From contig CAYRNF010000002.1 in the NCBI GenBank assembly GCA_964425695.1, positions 186,001 through 250,000 on the forward strand: DNA of 64,000 bases, written 5' to 3'. Below are positions 17,957-27,603 of the stretch, piece by piece (position 1 is the first letter of the stretch; each line of letters starts with the position of its first letter). The position numbers and the translations under genes were made by a program. The notes beneath the pieces were generated by a model. That model was not told the origin of the DNA, ran no database searches, and was given only the letters and a program-made list of their open reading frames with translations. This stretch comes from JAKPBU01 sp964425695 (GTDB taxonomy: Bacteria > Pseudomonadota > Gammaproteobacteria > Xanthomonadales > Xanthomonadaceae).

Positions 17957-20035
17957 TCACCGCACCGGCATGCCCGGCTGCGCGCCGCTGTCGGCGTCCA
18001 GCAGCGCCAGCGCGCCGCCGTCGAAACCGGCGGACAGGATCATGCCTTCGCTCAGGCCGAAGCGCATCTTGCGCGGCGCCAGGTTGGCGATGAACACCAC
18101 GTTGCGCCCGACCAGCGCCGACGGATCGCCGTAGCTGGCGCGGATGCCGCTGAAGATCTGGCGCGTGCCCAGTTCGCCGGCATCCAGTTCGAAGCGCAGC
18201 AGCTTGTCGGAGCCTTCCACGAACTCGCAGGCCACGACCTTGCCGATGCGCAGGTCGAGCTTGGCGAAATCGTCGATGCCGACGTGACTCGTGGCAGGTG
18301 CGGCTTCGGCGGCGGCCTGTTGCTTCTGGACGGCGTCCGGCGGAGCGCTCGCGGCGGAAGCCGCGCCTGCGACGGCGGCGGGTTGCAGGGTGTCCTTGCT
18401 GGCTTCGGTCATGGCTTCGATGCGTTTGGGGTCGATACGGGTGAACAGCGGCTGGTAGTCGCCGATGCGGTGCGCCAGCAGCGGCGCATCCGCGTCCGAC
18501 CAGGTCGCCAGGGGTGCGTGCAGGAACGCGGACACCTCGCGCGCGACGCGCGGCAATACCGGCGCCAGCGCAAGCGCCAGGATGCGGAACAGGTTCAGGC
18601 CCTGCGTGCACACGGCCTGCAGCTGCGCGTCGCTGCCTGCGGTCTTGGCGATCACCCACGGCTTGGTGTCGTCGATGAACTTGTTGGCCTCGTCCGCCAG
18701 CGCCATCGCCAGCCGCAGCGCGGTGGCGGCTTCGTTGCGCGCATAGGCATCGCGGATTGGCGCCAGCTGCGCCACGAAGCGCTGGTACTGCGCGGCATCC
18801 GGCAGCGTGTCCGCCAGCCTGCCGTCGAAACGCTTGCCGACGAAACCCGCGCACCGGCTGGCCAGGTTCACGAACTTGCCGACGATGTCGCTGTTCACCC
18901 GCGCCACGAAATCGGACAGGTTCAGGTCCACGTCGTCCACGCCGCCGCCGGTCTTGGCGGCGAAGTAGTAGCGCAGCGCTTCCGGATCCAGCCCCTGTTC
19001 CAGATAGGTGCGCGCCATGACGAAGGTGCCGCGCGACTTGGACATCTTGGCGCCGTCCACGGTGAGATAGCCGTTGACGTGCAGCCGCGTGGGCACCTTG
19101 AAGCCGGCGCCCTTGAGCACCGCGGGCCAGAACAGGCCGTGGAAGTTCACGATGTCCTTGCCGATGAAGTGGTGCAGCTCGGCATCGGAATCGTGCGCCA
19201 CCAGGCCGTAGAAGTTGAGGCCCTCGCGCTCGCACAGGGCCTGCAGGCTGGCCAGGTACCCGATCGGCGCGTCGATCCACACGTACAGGTACTTGCCGGG
19301 ATGGCCGGGGATCTCGAAGCCGAAGTACGGCGCGTCGCGCGAGATGTCCCACGGGCGCAGGCCGCCTTCGCCTTCGATCCATTCGGCCAGCTTCGCCTTG
19401 ACGCCGGGCACGGCCACGTCGCCGGCGAGCCATTCGCGCAGGAAGTCGGTGAACTGTCCCAGTTCGAAAAAGAAGTGCTCGGACTCGCGCAGTTCCGGCG
19501 CGGCGCCGCTGACCACCGAGCGCGGTGCCTTGAGATCGGTGGGCGCGTAGGTCGCGCCGCAGTGTTCGCAGTTGTCGCCGTACTGGTCCGGCGTGCCGCA
19601 GTTGGGGCAGGTGCCCTTGACGTAGCGGTCGGGCAGGAACATGCCCTTGACCGGGTCGTACAGCTGTTCGACCGAGCGCCGCGAGATATGGCCGTTGTTG
19701 TCCAGCTTGGCGTAGATCGCCTCGGTCAGCTGGCGGTTGCGGTGCGAGTTGGTGGAGTCGTAGTGGTCGAACGCTACGCCGAAGTCCACGAAGTCGCGCT
19801 CGTGCTGCGCCTGGATCCCGGCGATGAAGGTCTCCGGGGTGGTCCCGGCCTTCTCCGCGGCCAGCATGATCGGCGTGCCGTGGGTGTCGTCCGCGCACAC
19901 GTAGTGCACCGTGTCGCCCGCCATGCGCCGCGCGCGCACCCAGATGTCGGCCTGGACATAGCCCACCAGATGACCCAGGTGCAGCGGGCCGTTGGCGTAG
20001 GGCAGGGCGTTGGTGACCAGCAGGGTGCGTGGCAT
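17957..20035 (-). CDS. metG: Methionyl-tRNA synthetase (MetG)
   Basis: Charges initiator and elongator tRNA-Met. 692 residues: class I catalytic core with the HIGH-type HLGH (19-22), a zinc knuckle with CPNCG and CEHCG, KMSKS in AKMSKSRGTF, the anticodon-binding helical domain, and a C-terminal EMAP/Arc1p-type tRNA-binding domain after an Ala-rich linker (about 540-580), as in dimeric E. coli MetRS. A GATAAT box lies 33 nt upstream. Confidence 0.97.
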   Translation of the reverse strand: MPRTLLVTNALPYANGPLHLGHLVGYVQADIWVRARRMAGDTVHYVCADDTHGTPIMLAAEKAGTTPETFIAGIQAQHERDFVDFGVAFDHYDSTNSHRNRQLTEAIYAKLDNNGHISRRSVEQLYDPVKGMFLPDRYVKGTCPNCGTPDQYGDNCEHCGATYAPTDLKAPRSVVSGAAPELRESEHFFFELGQFTDFLREWLAGDVAVPGVKAKLAEWIEGEGGLRPWDISRDAPYFGFEIPGHPGKYLYVWIDAPIGYLASLQALCEREGLNFYGLVAHDSDAELHHFIGKDIVNFHGLFWPAVLKGAGFKVPTRLHVNGYLTVDGAKMSKSRGTFVMARTYLEQGLDPEALRYYFAAKTGGGVDDVDLNLSDFVARVNSDIVGKFVNLASRCAGFVGKRFDGRLADTLPDAAQYQRFVAQLAPIRDAYARNEAATALRLAMALADEANKFIDDTKPWVIAKTAGSDAQLQAVCTQGLNLFRILALALAPVLPRVAREVSAFLHAPLATWSDADAPLLAHRIGDYQPLFTRIDPKRIEAMTEASKDTLQPAAVAGAASAASAPPDAVQKQQAAAEAAPATSHVGIDDFAKLDLRIGKVVACEFVEGSDKLLRFELDAGELGTRQIFSGIRASYGDPSALVGRNVVFIANLAPRKMRFGLSEGMILSAGFDGGALALLDADSGAQPGMPVR

Positions 20036-20068
20036 GCGCGCGCGTCGGCAAGCGTGGAACGGCCGCGG

Positions 20069-20074
20069 ATTATC
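20069..20074 (-). promoter_or_regulatory. -10 box of metG
   Basis: GATAAT on the minus strand, 33 nt before the metG ATG; no clear -35. Confidence 0.4.
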
Positions 20075-20130
20075 TCACGCGCCCCGCGCGCGGCCGCGGC
20101 GGCGCGCTTGCCGCAACGAAGCCGGAAACG

Positions 20131-20158
20131 CGAAGGCCCGGCGTGTGCCGGGCCTTCG
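20131..20158 (-). terminator. Terminator of the DUF2147 gene
   Basis: A 12 bp stem (CGAAGGCCCGGC arm) closing on a GTGT loop, followed on the minus strand by GCGTTTCC. It lies 22 bp after the DUF2147 stop. Confidence 0.65.
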
Positions 20159-20180
20159 AGGCATCGCATGACGGCAGGCG

Positions 20181-20609
20181 TTACTCGCGGACCCAGTTCT
20201 GCTCGCGGCAGATGAAGGCCACGCAGCCGGAAACGCCCAGTTTGTTGGCGCCGCTCATCTTGGCCTTCGCCTTGTAGGTCTTGCCGTTGGCCGGATCCAG
20301 GATCGTGCCGCCGGACCAGCTGCCGCCGCTCTCGCGCAGGCCCCACAGGATCGTCATGCCCTTCACCGGCTTGCCCTTGTTGGCGCCCTTGCAGTCGTCG
20401 CACTTCGGATTGGGCCCGCGCTCGGAATGCAGGATCTCGACCACCTTGCCCTGCAAGGTGCCCTTGCCGGTCTGGGTGATTTCCACGATCGACTTCACCT
20501 TGCCGGTCTCGTCGTCGATGGTCTTCCAGCGACCCACCGGCGAGTTCTGGGCGAAGCCGATCGCCGGAACCACCGCCAGCAGCGCCGCAACTACCAACAT
20601 CTTGCGCAT
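20181..20609 (-). CDS. DUF2147 secreted protein
   Basis: 142 residues with a signal peptide (cleavage likely after Ala at about 20, IGFAQ). The body fits DUF2147: PVGRWKTIDDETGK, CDDCKGANKGKPVKGM, WSGGTILDPANGKTYKAK, LGVSGCVAFICREQNW. The family is periplasmic and of unknown function. GGAGGGG upstream fixes the ATG at 20609; an in-frame ATG at 20678 is rejected. Confidence 0.85.
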   Translation of the reverse strand: MRKMLVVAALLAVVPAIGFAQNSPVGRWKTIDDETGKVKSIVEITQTGKGTLQGKVVEILHSERGPNPKCDDCKGANKGKPVKGMTILWGLRESGGSWSGGTILDPANGKTYKAKAKMSGANKLGVSGCVAFICREQNWVRE

Positions 20610-20666
20610 CTGTCCCCTCCAGGAAATAACGCCAGCCCGGCGGCAGGGCGCCGGCCGGATGGCGGC

Positions 20667-20672
20667 TTTATA
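20667..20672 (-). promoter_or_regulatory. -10 box of the DUF2147 gene
   Basis: TATAAA on the minus strand, about 57 nt before the ATG, leaving room for the observed ribosome site. Confidence 0.4.
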
Positions 20673-20757
20673 CCGCATCCGCGGGCGTACGGAGCCGCGC
20701 GCGGCGCGCGGTTCACGTGGCGTGGGGCGTGCGCCGGGACCGGTTCAGCCAGCCCGG

Positions 20758-20763
20758 TAAACT
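20758..20763 (+). promoter_or_regulatory. -10 box of mrp
   Basis: TAAACT, 6 nt before the mrp ATG at 20770. Predicts a leaderless mRNA. Confidence 0.4.
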
Positions 20764-20769
20764 CGCCGC

Positions 20770-21630
20770 ATGTCGAAAATCCATGCGCACGCCGTCCAGC
20801 CCAGCCTCAGTCCGCTTCCGCGGATCCGCAACATCATCGCCGTGGGTTCGGGCAAGGGCGGGGTGGGCAAGTCCACCACCGCGGTGAACCTTGCGCTGGC
20901 GCTTGCCGCCGACGGCGCGCGCGTGGGCGTGCTGGATGCGGACATCTACGGCCCCAGCATCCCGACCATGCTCGGGCTGTCGGGGCGGCCGGACAGCCCC
21001 GACGGCAAGTCCATCGAACCCATGCGCGCGCACGGGATCGAGGCGATGTCGATCGGCCTGCTGGTGGACCTGGACACGCCGATGATCTGGCGCGGGCCGA
21101 TGGCGACCTCCGCGCTCACCCAGCTGCTGGGCGAGACGCTGTGGGGCGGGGACGAAGGCCTGGACTATCTCGTGGTGGACCTTCCGCCCGGCACCGGCGA
21201 CATCCAGCTCACCCTGGCGCAGAAGATCCCGGTCGCGGGGGCGGTGGTGGTCACCACCCCGCAGGACGTGGCCACGCTGGATGCGCGCAAGTCCCTGCGC
21301 ATGTTCGAAAAGGTCGAAGTGCCGGTGCTGGGCCTGGTGGAGAACATGGCGGTGCACGTGTGCAGCCAGTGCGGCCACGCCGAACATCTGTTCGGGCAGG
21401 GCGGGGGCGCGCGCATGGCCGCGCAGTACGGCGTGCCGCTGCTGGGCTCGCTGCCGCTGGAGATCGGGATCCGCGAGCAGGGCGATGCGGGCGTCCCGGT
21501 CTTCGCCGCACGTCCGGCTTCCGCGGCGGCGGAGGCCTATCGCGAGGTCGCGCGCAATGTGACCGCTGCCCTGTCCAGGCGGCCGCGCGCCCGGCCGGGG
21601 ATCGCCGCGAACCTCGCTTCCGACGGGTAG
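20770..21630 (+). CDS. mrp: Fe-S cluster carrier ATPase (Mrp/ApbC)
   Basis: P-loop ATPase that carries Fe-S clusters to apoproteins. 286 residues with the deviant Walker A GSGKGGVGKST (26-36), DADIYGPSIPTMLG, DLPPGTGDIQLTL and the cluster-binding CSQC motif (about 196-199). The N-terminal MIP18/DUF59 domain present in E. coli Mrp is absent, as in many shorter homologues. Divergent from the DUF2147 gene. Confidence 0.93.
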   Translation: MSKIHAHAVQPSLSPLPRIRNIIAVGSGKGGVGKSTTAVNLALALAADGARVGVLDADIYGPSIPTMLGLSGRPDSPDGKSIEPMRAHGIEAMSIGLLVDLDTPMIWRGPMATSALTQLLGETLWGGDEGLDYLVVDLPPGTGDIQLTLAQKIPVAGAVVVTTPQDVATLDARKSLRMFEKVEVPVLGLVENMAVHVCSQCGHAEHLFGQGGGARMAAQYGVPLLGSLPLEIGIREQGDAGVPVFAARPASAAAEAYREVARNVTAALSRRPRARPGIAANLASDG

Positions 21631-21688
21631 AGGCGGGCTGTTGCGCCGCGACATGCGGTGCTTCCGGATTCGTGCCTCAATCGGGCGG

Positions 21689-21708
21689 ACGCGGGCTTCG
21701 GCCCGCGT
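21689..21708 (+). terminator. Hairpin with UUCG loop after mrp
   Basis: ACGCGGGC-TTCG-GCCCGCGT, an 8 bp stem closed by a stable UUCG tetraloop, followed by TGTCCTGTCC. It lies 58 bp after mrp and 32 bp before the protease start. It could end mrp transcripts or act in the protease leader. Confidence 0.5.
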
Positions 21709-21740
21709 TGTCCTGTCCATTTCTCCGGGAGTTCCGCTAC

Positions 21741-23093
<1,353 letters not shown>

Positions 23094-23110
23094 CCCGCCG
23101 CCGCAAGCAC

Positions 23111-23137
23111 GGAAGGCCCGGGATTCCCGGGCCTTCC
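23111..23137 (+). terminator. Terminator of the protease gene
   Basis: A 12 bp perfect stem (GGAAGGCCCGGG with CCCGGGCCTTCC) 17 bp after the stop. No T-tract, so strength is uncertain. Confidence 0.6.
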
Positions 23138-23173
23138 GCGCTTCAAGCGGAGCACTTCCGGCAGGCCAAGCCT

Positions 23174-23179
23174 TAGAAT
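23174..23179 (+). promoter_or_regulatory. -10 box of dcd
   Basis: TAGAAT, with a 38 nt leader that contains AAGGGGAG before the dcd ATG. A conventional leadered transcript. Confidence 0.5.
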
Positions 23180-23217
23180 GCCGCCTGTTTTTCGCCGATG
23201 GCCCGCAAGGGGAGCGC

Positions 23218-23790
23218 ATGAGCATCAAGAGCGACCGCTGGATCCGCCGCATGGCCGAGCAGCACGGCATGCTGGAGCCGTTCGAGCCCAACCAGGTCAA
23301 GCACGTCGACGGCAACCGCATCGTGAGCTACGGCACGTCCAGCTACGGCTACGACGTGCGCTGCTCGCGCGAGTTCAAGGTGTTCACCAACATCAACTCC
23401 ACCATCGTCGATCCCAAGCACTTCGACCCGAAGAGCTTCGTGGACGTGGTCGCGGACGAGTGCATCATCCCCCCCAACAGCTTCGCGCTGGCGCGCACGG
23501 TGGAGTATTTCCGCATTCCGCGCGACACGCTGGTGGTGTGCCTGGGCAAGAGCACGTACGCGCGGTGCGGGATCATCGTCAACGTGACGCCGCTGGAACC
23601 GGAGTGGGAAGGCCACGTCACCCTGGAGTTCAGCAACACCACGCCGCTGCCGGCGCGCATCTACGCCAACGAGGGCGTGGCGCAGATGCTGTTCTTCCAG
23701 GCCGATGCCGACGACGTCTGCGAAACCAGCTACAAGGACCGCGGCGGCAAGTACCAGGGGCAGACCGGCGTCACCCTGCCGCGCACCTGA
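23218..23790 (+). CDS. dcd: dCTP deaminase (Dcd)
   Basis: Deaminates dCTP to dUTP for dTMP synthesis. 190 residues, with YGTSSYGYDVR, the catalytic-region STYARCGI and the C-terminal YQGQTGVTLPR that closes over the nucleotide. Strong ribosome site AAGGGGAG before the ATG. A sulfotransferase gene follows after 8 bp. Confidence 0.97.
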   Translation: MSIKSDRWIRRMAEQHGMLEPFEPNQVKHVDGNRIVSYGTSSYGYDVRCSREFKVFTNINSTIVDPKHFDPKSFVDVVADECIIPPNSFALARTVEYFRIPRDTLVVCLGKSTYARCGIIVNVTPLEPEWEGHVTLEFSNTTPLPARIYANEGVAQMLFFQADADDVCETSYKDRGGKYQGQTGVTLPRT

Positions 23791-23798
23791 GCCGCGCG

Positions 23799-25523
23799 AT
23801 GGATCCGCTGGCGCAGGTGTACGCGCTCCTGCAGCAGGGGCAGGCGGCCGAAGCCGGGCGCCTGCTCGAACCGCAGCTGGCAGCGCGCCCCGGCGACCCG
23901 GCCTTGCACCGGGCGCAGGCCGCGGTCGCGCAGCACGGCGGCCGGATGGACGCGGCCGTGGCAAGCATGCGCCGGGCGGTGGCGCTGGCGCCCGGCGATG
24001 CGCGCCTGCACCTGGAGCTGGGGCAGGCCCTGGGCGCTGCGGGAGATGCGCAGGCGGCGGCCGCGGAGTTCCTGCAGGCGGCCGCGCTGCAGCCGGATCT
24101 GGCCGCCGCCTGGGCACTGGCCGGGATGACGCTCTACGGCCTGGGCCGCGAGGCCGAGGCGCTGGAGCCGTTGCGGCGCGCGCACGCGCTGAGGCCGGCG
24201 GACATGCAGGTCCTGCGGGTGCTGGGCGAAACCGAATACGCGCTGGAGCAGCACGCATGGGCGCAGGACAGGTTCGCGCAGCTGGCGGCGACCGGAGCAT
24301 TCGACGATGCGATGCTGCCGCTGCGCCTGGCGCAATGCGCGCGGCGGCTGGGCGATCCCGCGCGCGCCCTGGTCCTGGTGGACGCGGCCCTGCGGCGCTT
24401 TCCGGACCACGCGCCGTTGTGGCTGGAGCGCGGGTGGGTGCACGAGGACCTGGGCGATGCCGCGCACGCACGCGAGAGCTACGCGCAGGCCCGTGAACTG
24501 CGCCCGGACTGGGCCGACCCGCTGGGCTGCGAGATCGCGCTGGCGCGGACCCGGGCGCCTGAGCAGCTGGTCCGGCAGGCGCAGGCGCTGGCGCAGGATG
24601 CGCAGCTGCCGCAGCAGCAGCGCGCGTTCCTGCACTACGTGCTGGGCAAGCGCGCCGACGCGGCGGGCGAACATGCGGTGGCGGCCGGGCACTGGTCGGC
24701 CGCCAACCGGCTGCGCCGCGCGATCGACGGCGGCTTCGACCGCGACGCGTTCGCCCGCGACATCGACCGCGCGATCGCTGCGTTCGACGCGCCGTTGCTG
24801 CGTGCGCGGCAGGCCCTCGCGCTGCGCGATCCGCGTCCGGTGTTCGTCGTCGGCATGCCGCGCAGCGGCACCACGCTGGTGGAGCAGATCCTGGCGGCGC
24901 ATCCGCAGGTGCGCGGCTGCGGCGAGCGCGTGGGGATCGCGGAGATCGCCGGTGAGATCGCGCGCCTGCCGGGACTGGACTGGCCGCAGCGCGCCGCGCT
25001 GCTGGATCCGGCATGGTGCCGCGCGCGCGCGGCGGGTTACCTGGCCGCCGCCGGCGATGCCCAGGCGGCGCGCCTGGTCGACAAGCAGCCGTACAACTTC
25101 CCGCACGTGGGACTGCTGGGCCTGCTGTTCGCGGACGCGCGCATCGTGTGGTGCCGCCGCGACCCGCGCGACATCGCCGTGTCGATCTACGGCGAGAGCA
25201 TGTCGCCCGCCTCGTCCTTCGCCACCGACCTGGACGACATCCGCTTCGTGATCGCGGGCCAGGAGCGGCTGATGCGGCACTGGCAGGCGGTGTCGGCGCT
25301 GCCGATCCTCGAGGTCGCGTACGAGGACGTGGTGGCCGACCTTCCCAACCACGCGAGGCGCCTGGTGGACTTCACCGGGCTGTCGTGGGACGACGCCTGC
25401 CTGCAGTTCCACGACAGCGCGCGACCGGTCCAGACGCTCAGCCGCTGGCAGGTGCGCCAGCCGGTGCATGCGCGTTCGGTCGGGCGCTGGCGCAACTACC
25501 CGCAGTGGTTCGGCACGGGCTGA
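23799..25523 (+). CDS. TPR-sulfotransferase fusion
   Basis: 574 residues. The first ~330 are Ala/Leu-rich helical repeats of TPR type, for example the segments ending ALAPGD and ALQPD. Residues ~349-560 form a sulfotransferase domain: 5'-phosphosulfate loop GMPRSGTTLVEQIL, KQPYNFPHVGLL, RDPRDIAVSIY and YEDVVADLPNH. It should transfer sulfate from PAPS to a tyrosine, glycan or metabolite; the acceptor is unknown. No signal peptide, so cytoplasmic. An ATG 8 bp after dcd makes co-transcription likely. Confidence 0.88.
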   Translation: MDPLAQVYALLQQGQAAEAGRLLEPQLAARPGDPALHRAQAAVAQHGGRMDAAVASMRRAVALAPGDARLHLELGQALGAAGDAQAAAAEFLQAAALQPDLAAAWALAGMTLYGLGREAEALEPLRRAHALRPADMQVLRVLGETEYALEQHAWAQDRFAQLAATGAFDDAMLPLRLAQCARRLGDPARALVLVDAALRRFPDHAPLWLERGWVHEDLGDAAHARESYAQARELRPDWADPLGCEIALARTRAPEQLVRQAQALAQDAQLPQQQRAFLHYVLGKRADAAGEHAVAAGHWSAANRLRRAIDGGFDRDAFARDIDRAIAAFDAPLLRARQALALRDPRPVFVVGMPRSGTTLVEQILAAHPQVRGCGERVGIAEIAGEIARLPGLDWPQRAALLDPAWCRARAAGYLAAAGDAQAARLVDKQPYNFPHVGLLGLLFADARIVWCRRDPRDIAVSIYGESMSPASSFATDLDDIRFVIAGQERLMRHWQAVSALPILEVAYEDVVADLPNHARRLVDFTGLSWDDACLQFHDSARPVQTLSRWQVRQPVHARSVGRWRNYPQWFGTG

Positions 25524-25577
25524 TCGACGGAGGCGGCCGGGCAGGCCGGTGGGCCCGCACGCAGCGCAGCGCTGGCG

Positions 25578-25892
25578 TCAGGGTCTCTGGTAGGTCACGA
25601 AGAAGCCCTGCAGGTCGCCGTTCTCGATATAGGGCTCCACGCTGACCACCTTGTAGCCGCGCGTGGCGAACGCCTTGTGCGCGCGGGTCAGGTCGTTGGC
25701 TGCGCCCTGGTTGCGGAAGCCCCAGCTGGCGTCCACCCACACCGTGGCGGCCGGCGCGTTCTCCGCGGCTGCCTGCTCGGCGGCGCGCTCGGGCGACTTG
25801 CCGAACAGCGCGGCCTGCGCAGGCAGTGCGGCAAGCGCGAGCAGGGCGGGCAACAGCAGGCGGGCAGTGCGGATCGGGCGTGGCGGCTTCAT
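25578..25892 (-). CDS. Small exported protein of unknown function
   Basis: 104 residues, not assigned to any family I know. A signal peptide (about 1-28, cleavage after AQA) is followed by a short charged domain with TVWVDASWGFRNQG and ENGDLQGFFVTYQRP. GAGGA lies just before the ATG, and the gene starts 13 bp after the pcp stop, so it is probably the last gene of the pyroglutamate-use operon. A periplasmic place fits peptide or pyroglutamate handling, but nothing in the sequence shows function. Confidence 0.75.
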   Translation of the reverse strand: MKPPRPIRTARLLLPALLALAALPAQAALFGKSPERAAEQAAAENAPAATVWVDASWGFRNQGAANDLTRAHKAFATRGYKVVSVEPYIENGDLQGFFVTYQRP

Positions 25893-25905
25893 CGTGGGTC
25901 CTCGT

Positions 25906-26550
25906 TCAATGTTCGGCGCCTGCGGCGACGCGCAGGTCGTGCGGCGTGTCCAGCGCGGTGCGCACGGCAAGGCGCAGCGCCTGTGCGATGCGCGGCAGGT
26001 CCAGGCCCGCACCGTCCGCGGCAGGATAGGGAACGTGGATGAAGCCGGCCCGAACCGCGGGCCGGTGCCGCAACGCATGCATCAGCCCGTAGAACACGTG
26101 GTTGCACACGAAGGTGCCGGCGGTCTGAGACACCTCGGCCGGAATGCCGGCATCGCGCAGCGCGGCCAGCATCGCCTTGACCGGCAGCGTGCTGAAGTAC
26201 GCAGCCGGGCCGCCGCGCACCACAGGCGCGTCGATCGGCCGTGCCCCTGCGTTGTCGGGGATGCGCGCGTCGTCCACGTTGATCGCGATGCGTTCCAGCG
26301 AGATGCACCGTCGACCCGCGGCAAGGCCGGTGCACACGACCAGGCGCGGCCGCAGCTCGCGGATCGCGGCGCGCAGCAGGCGCAGCGCCGTTCCGAACTC
26401 CGTGGGCAGTTCGCGTACCGCGATGCGATGCCCGGCGACCTGCCGGCCCCGCAAGCGCCGCACCGCCTGCCCGCTCGGATTCACGGCATCGCCATCGAAC
26501 GGCGCAAAGCCGGTCAGCAGGATCTTCGGCGTTCCGGCGCGTGCGGGCAT
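25906..26550 (-). CDS. pcp: Pyroglutamyl peptidase I (Pcp)
   Basis: Cytoplasmic cysteine peptidase (C15) that releases N-terminal pyroglutamate from peptides. 214 residues with TGFAPFDG, Glu86 (SLERIAIN), Cys149 (GTFVCNHVFY) and His172 (IHVPY), the complete triad. Its product is the substrate of the PxpABC genes encoded just upstream. A TACAAT box lies 6 nt before the ATG, so pcp may also have its own leaderless transcript. Confidence 0.95.
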   Translation of the reverse strand: MPARAGTPKILLTGFAPFDGDAVNPSGQAVRRLRGRQVAGHRIAVRELPTEFGTALRLLRAAIRELRPRLVVCTGLAAGRRCISLERIAINVDDARIPDNAGARPIDAPVVRGGPAAYFSTLPVKAMLAALRDAGIPAEVSQTAGTFVCNHVFYGLMHALRHRPAVRAGFIHVPYPAADGAGLDLPRIAQALRLAVRTALDTPHDLRVAAGAEH

Positions 26551-26556
26551 GGCGGC

Positions 26557-26636
26557 ATTGTAGGAGCGGCGTCAGCCACGCGCTGTTCGCGCGTGCGCGA
26601 GCAGGCGCAAGCGTTCGCGGCGCAAGGCGCTCTAGC
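26557..26636. repeat. Inverted extragenic repeat pair carrying a pcp -10 box
   Basis: Left arm TGTAGGAGCGGCGTCAGCC from 26559; the right arm near 26615-26636 is CTAGAGCGCCTTGCGCC in reverse complement. Read on the minus strand, the left end gives CCTACAAT, so TACAAT (26562-26557) is a -10 box 6 nt before the pcp ATG. The pair fills the gap between the DUF979 gene and pcp. Confidence 0.6.
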
Positions 26637-26640
26637 CGGT

Positions 26641-27603
26641 TCAGAGGCTGTGGCGGAAGGCGATGAAGTACATCAGCGCGATGTTGCACGCCAGCAGCGG
26701 CAGCGCGGTCATCACCTGCTGGCGGATCACCGCGTGCGGATCCTTCAGCTCCAGCAGCGCCGCCGGCACCAGGTTGAAGTTGGCGGCCATGGGCGTGAGC
26801 AGGGTGCCGCAGTAGCCGGAGAGCATGCCGATGGCGGCCAGCGGCGCTGCGTCGGCGCCGTGCAGCTGCACCAGCAGCGGCAGGCCGATGCCCGCGGTCA
26901 GCACCGGGAACGCGGCGAACGCATTGCCCATGATCATGGTGAACAGCGCCATGCCCACCGCGTAGGCCACCACCACCACCAGCCGGTTCTCCACCGGGAT
27001 CGCCGCGCGCACCAGGCCTGCCACCGCATCGCCCACGCCGGTGGCCGCGAACACGCTGCCCAGCGTGGCCAGCAGCAGCGGCAGGATCGCCGCCCAGCCC
27101 ACCGCGTCGATCAGGCGGCGCGACTGCTCCACCGCGCTCCACGGGGTCTGCCGCGTCAGCCGGCACGCCGCGGTCGCGGCGATCACGCACGCCACGCCCA
27201 GCGCCACCAGCGTGGTCTGTTCCTGGCCCAGCAGGCGCACGCCGCCGATGGCCGCGTCCTTCAGCACCACCGCCAGCAGCACGCACACCAGCGGGATCGC
27301 CAACGCAGGCCAGAACAGGCGGTTGCCCAGGCGTTCGGCTTCCGCGCGCCGGTCTTCGACGCCAATCCCGTCGTAGCGGCCGCGGCCCAGGCCGCCCAGG
27401 CCGGCCAGCAGCGCCAGCACGACGACCACCGCACCCACGCCCGCCGCTGGCAGGCGCTCGGCGACCAGGAACATCGCGCCCAGCAGGGCCCAGAACAGCG
27501 CGGTGGTGGCGCGCCGTGGATTGGCGCGGTCGCGCAGGCCCAGCGCGGCCACGCACAGCAGGTAGGCGCCGGCCAGCCAGTAGATCGCCTGCAGCGTGAT
27601 CAC
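26641..27603 (-). CDS. DUF979 membrane protein, probable 5-oxoproline permease subunit
   Basis: 320-residue, highly hydrophobic protein with roughly nine membrane segments; MIMGNAFAAFPVLTAGIG and GYCGTLLTPMAANFN look like half-helix transporter loops. The GTG start overlaps the stop of the DUF969 gene (GTGA). DUF969 and DUF979 are known to cluster with 5-oxoprolinase genes and have been proposed as the 5-oxoproline uptake system; the context here fits fully. Transport itself is inference. Confidence 0.85.
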   Translation of the reverse strand: MITLQAIYWLAGAYLLCVAALGLRDRANPRRATTALFWALLGAMFLVAERLPAAGVGAVVVVLALLAGLGGLGRGRYDGIGVEDRRAEAERLGNRLFWPALAIPLVCVLLAVVLKDAAIGGVRLLGQEQTTLVALGVACVIAATAACRLTRQTPWSAVEQSRRLIDAVGWAAILPLLLATLGSVFAATGVGDAVAGLVRAAIPVENRLVVVVAYAVGMALFTMIMGNAFAAFPVLTAGIGLPLLVQLHGADAAPLAAIGMLSGYCGTLLTPMAANFNLVPAALLELKDPHAVIRQQVMTALPLLACNIALMYFIAFRHSL

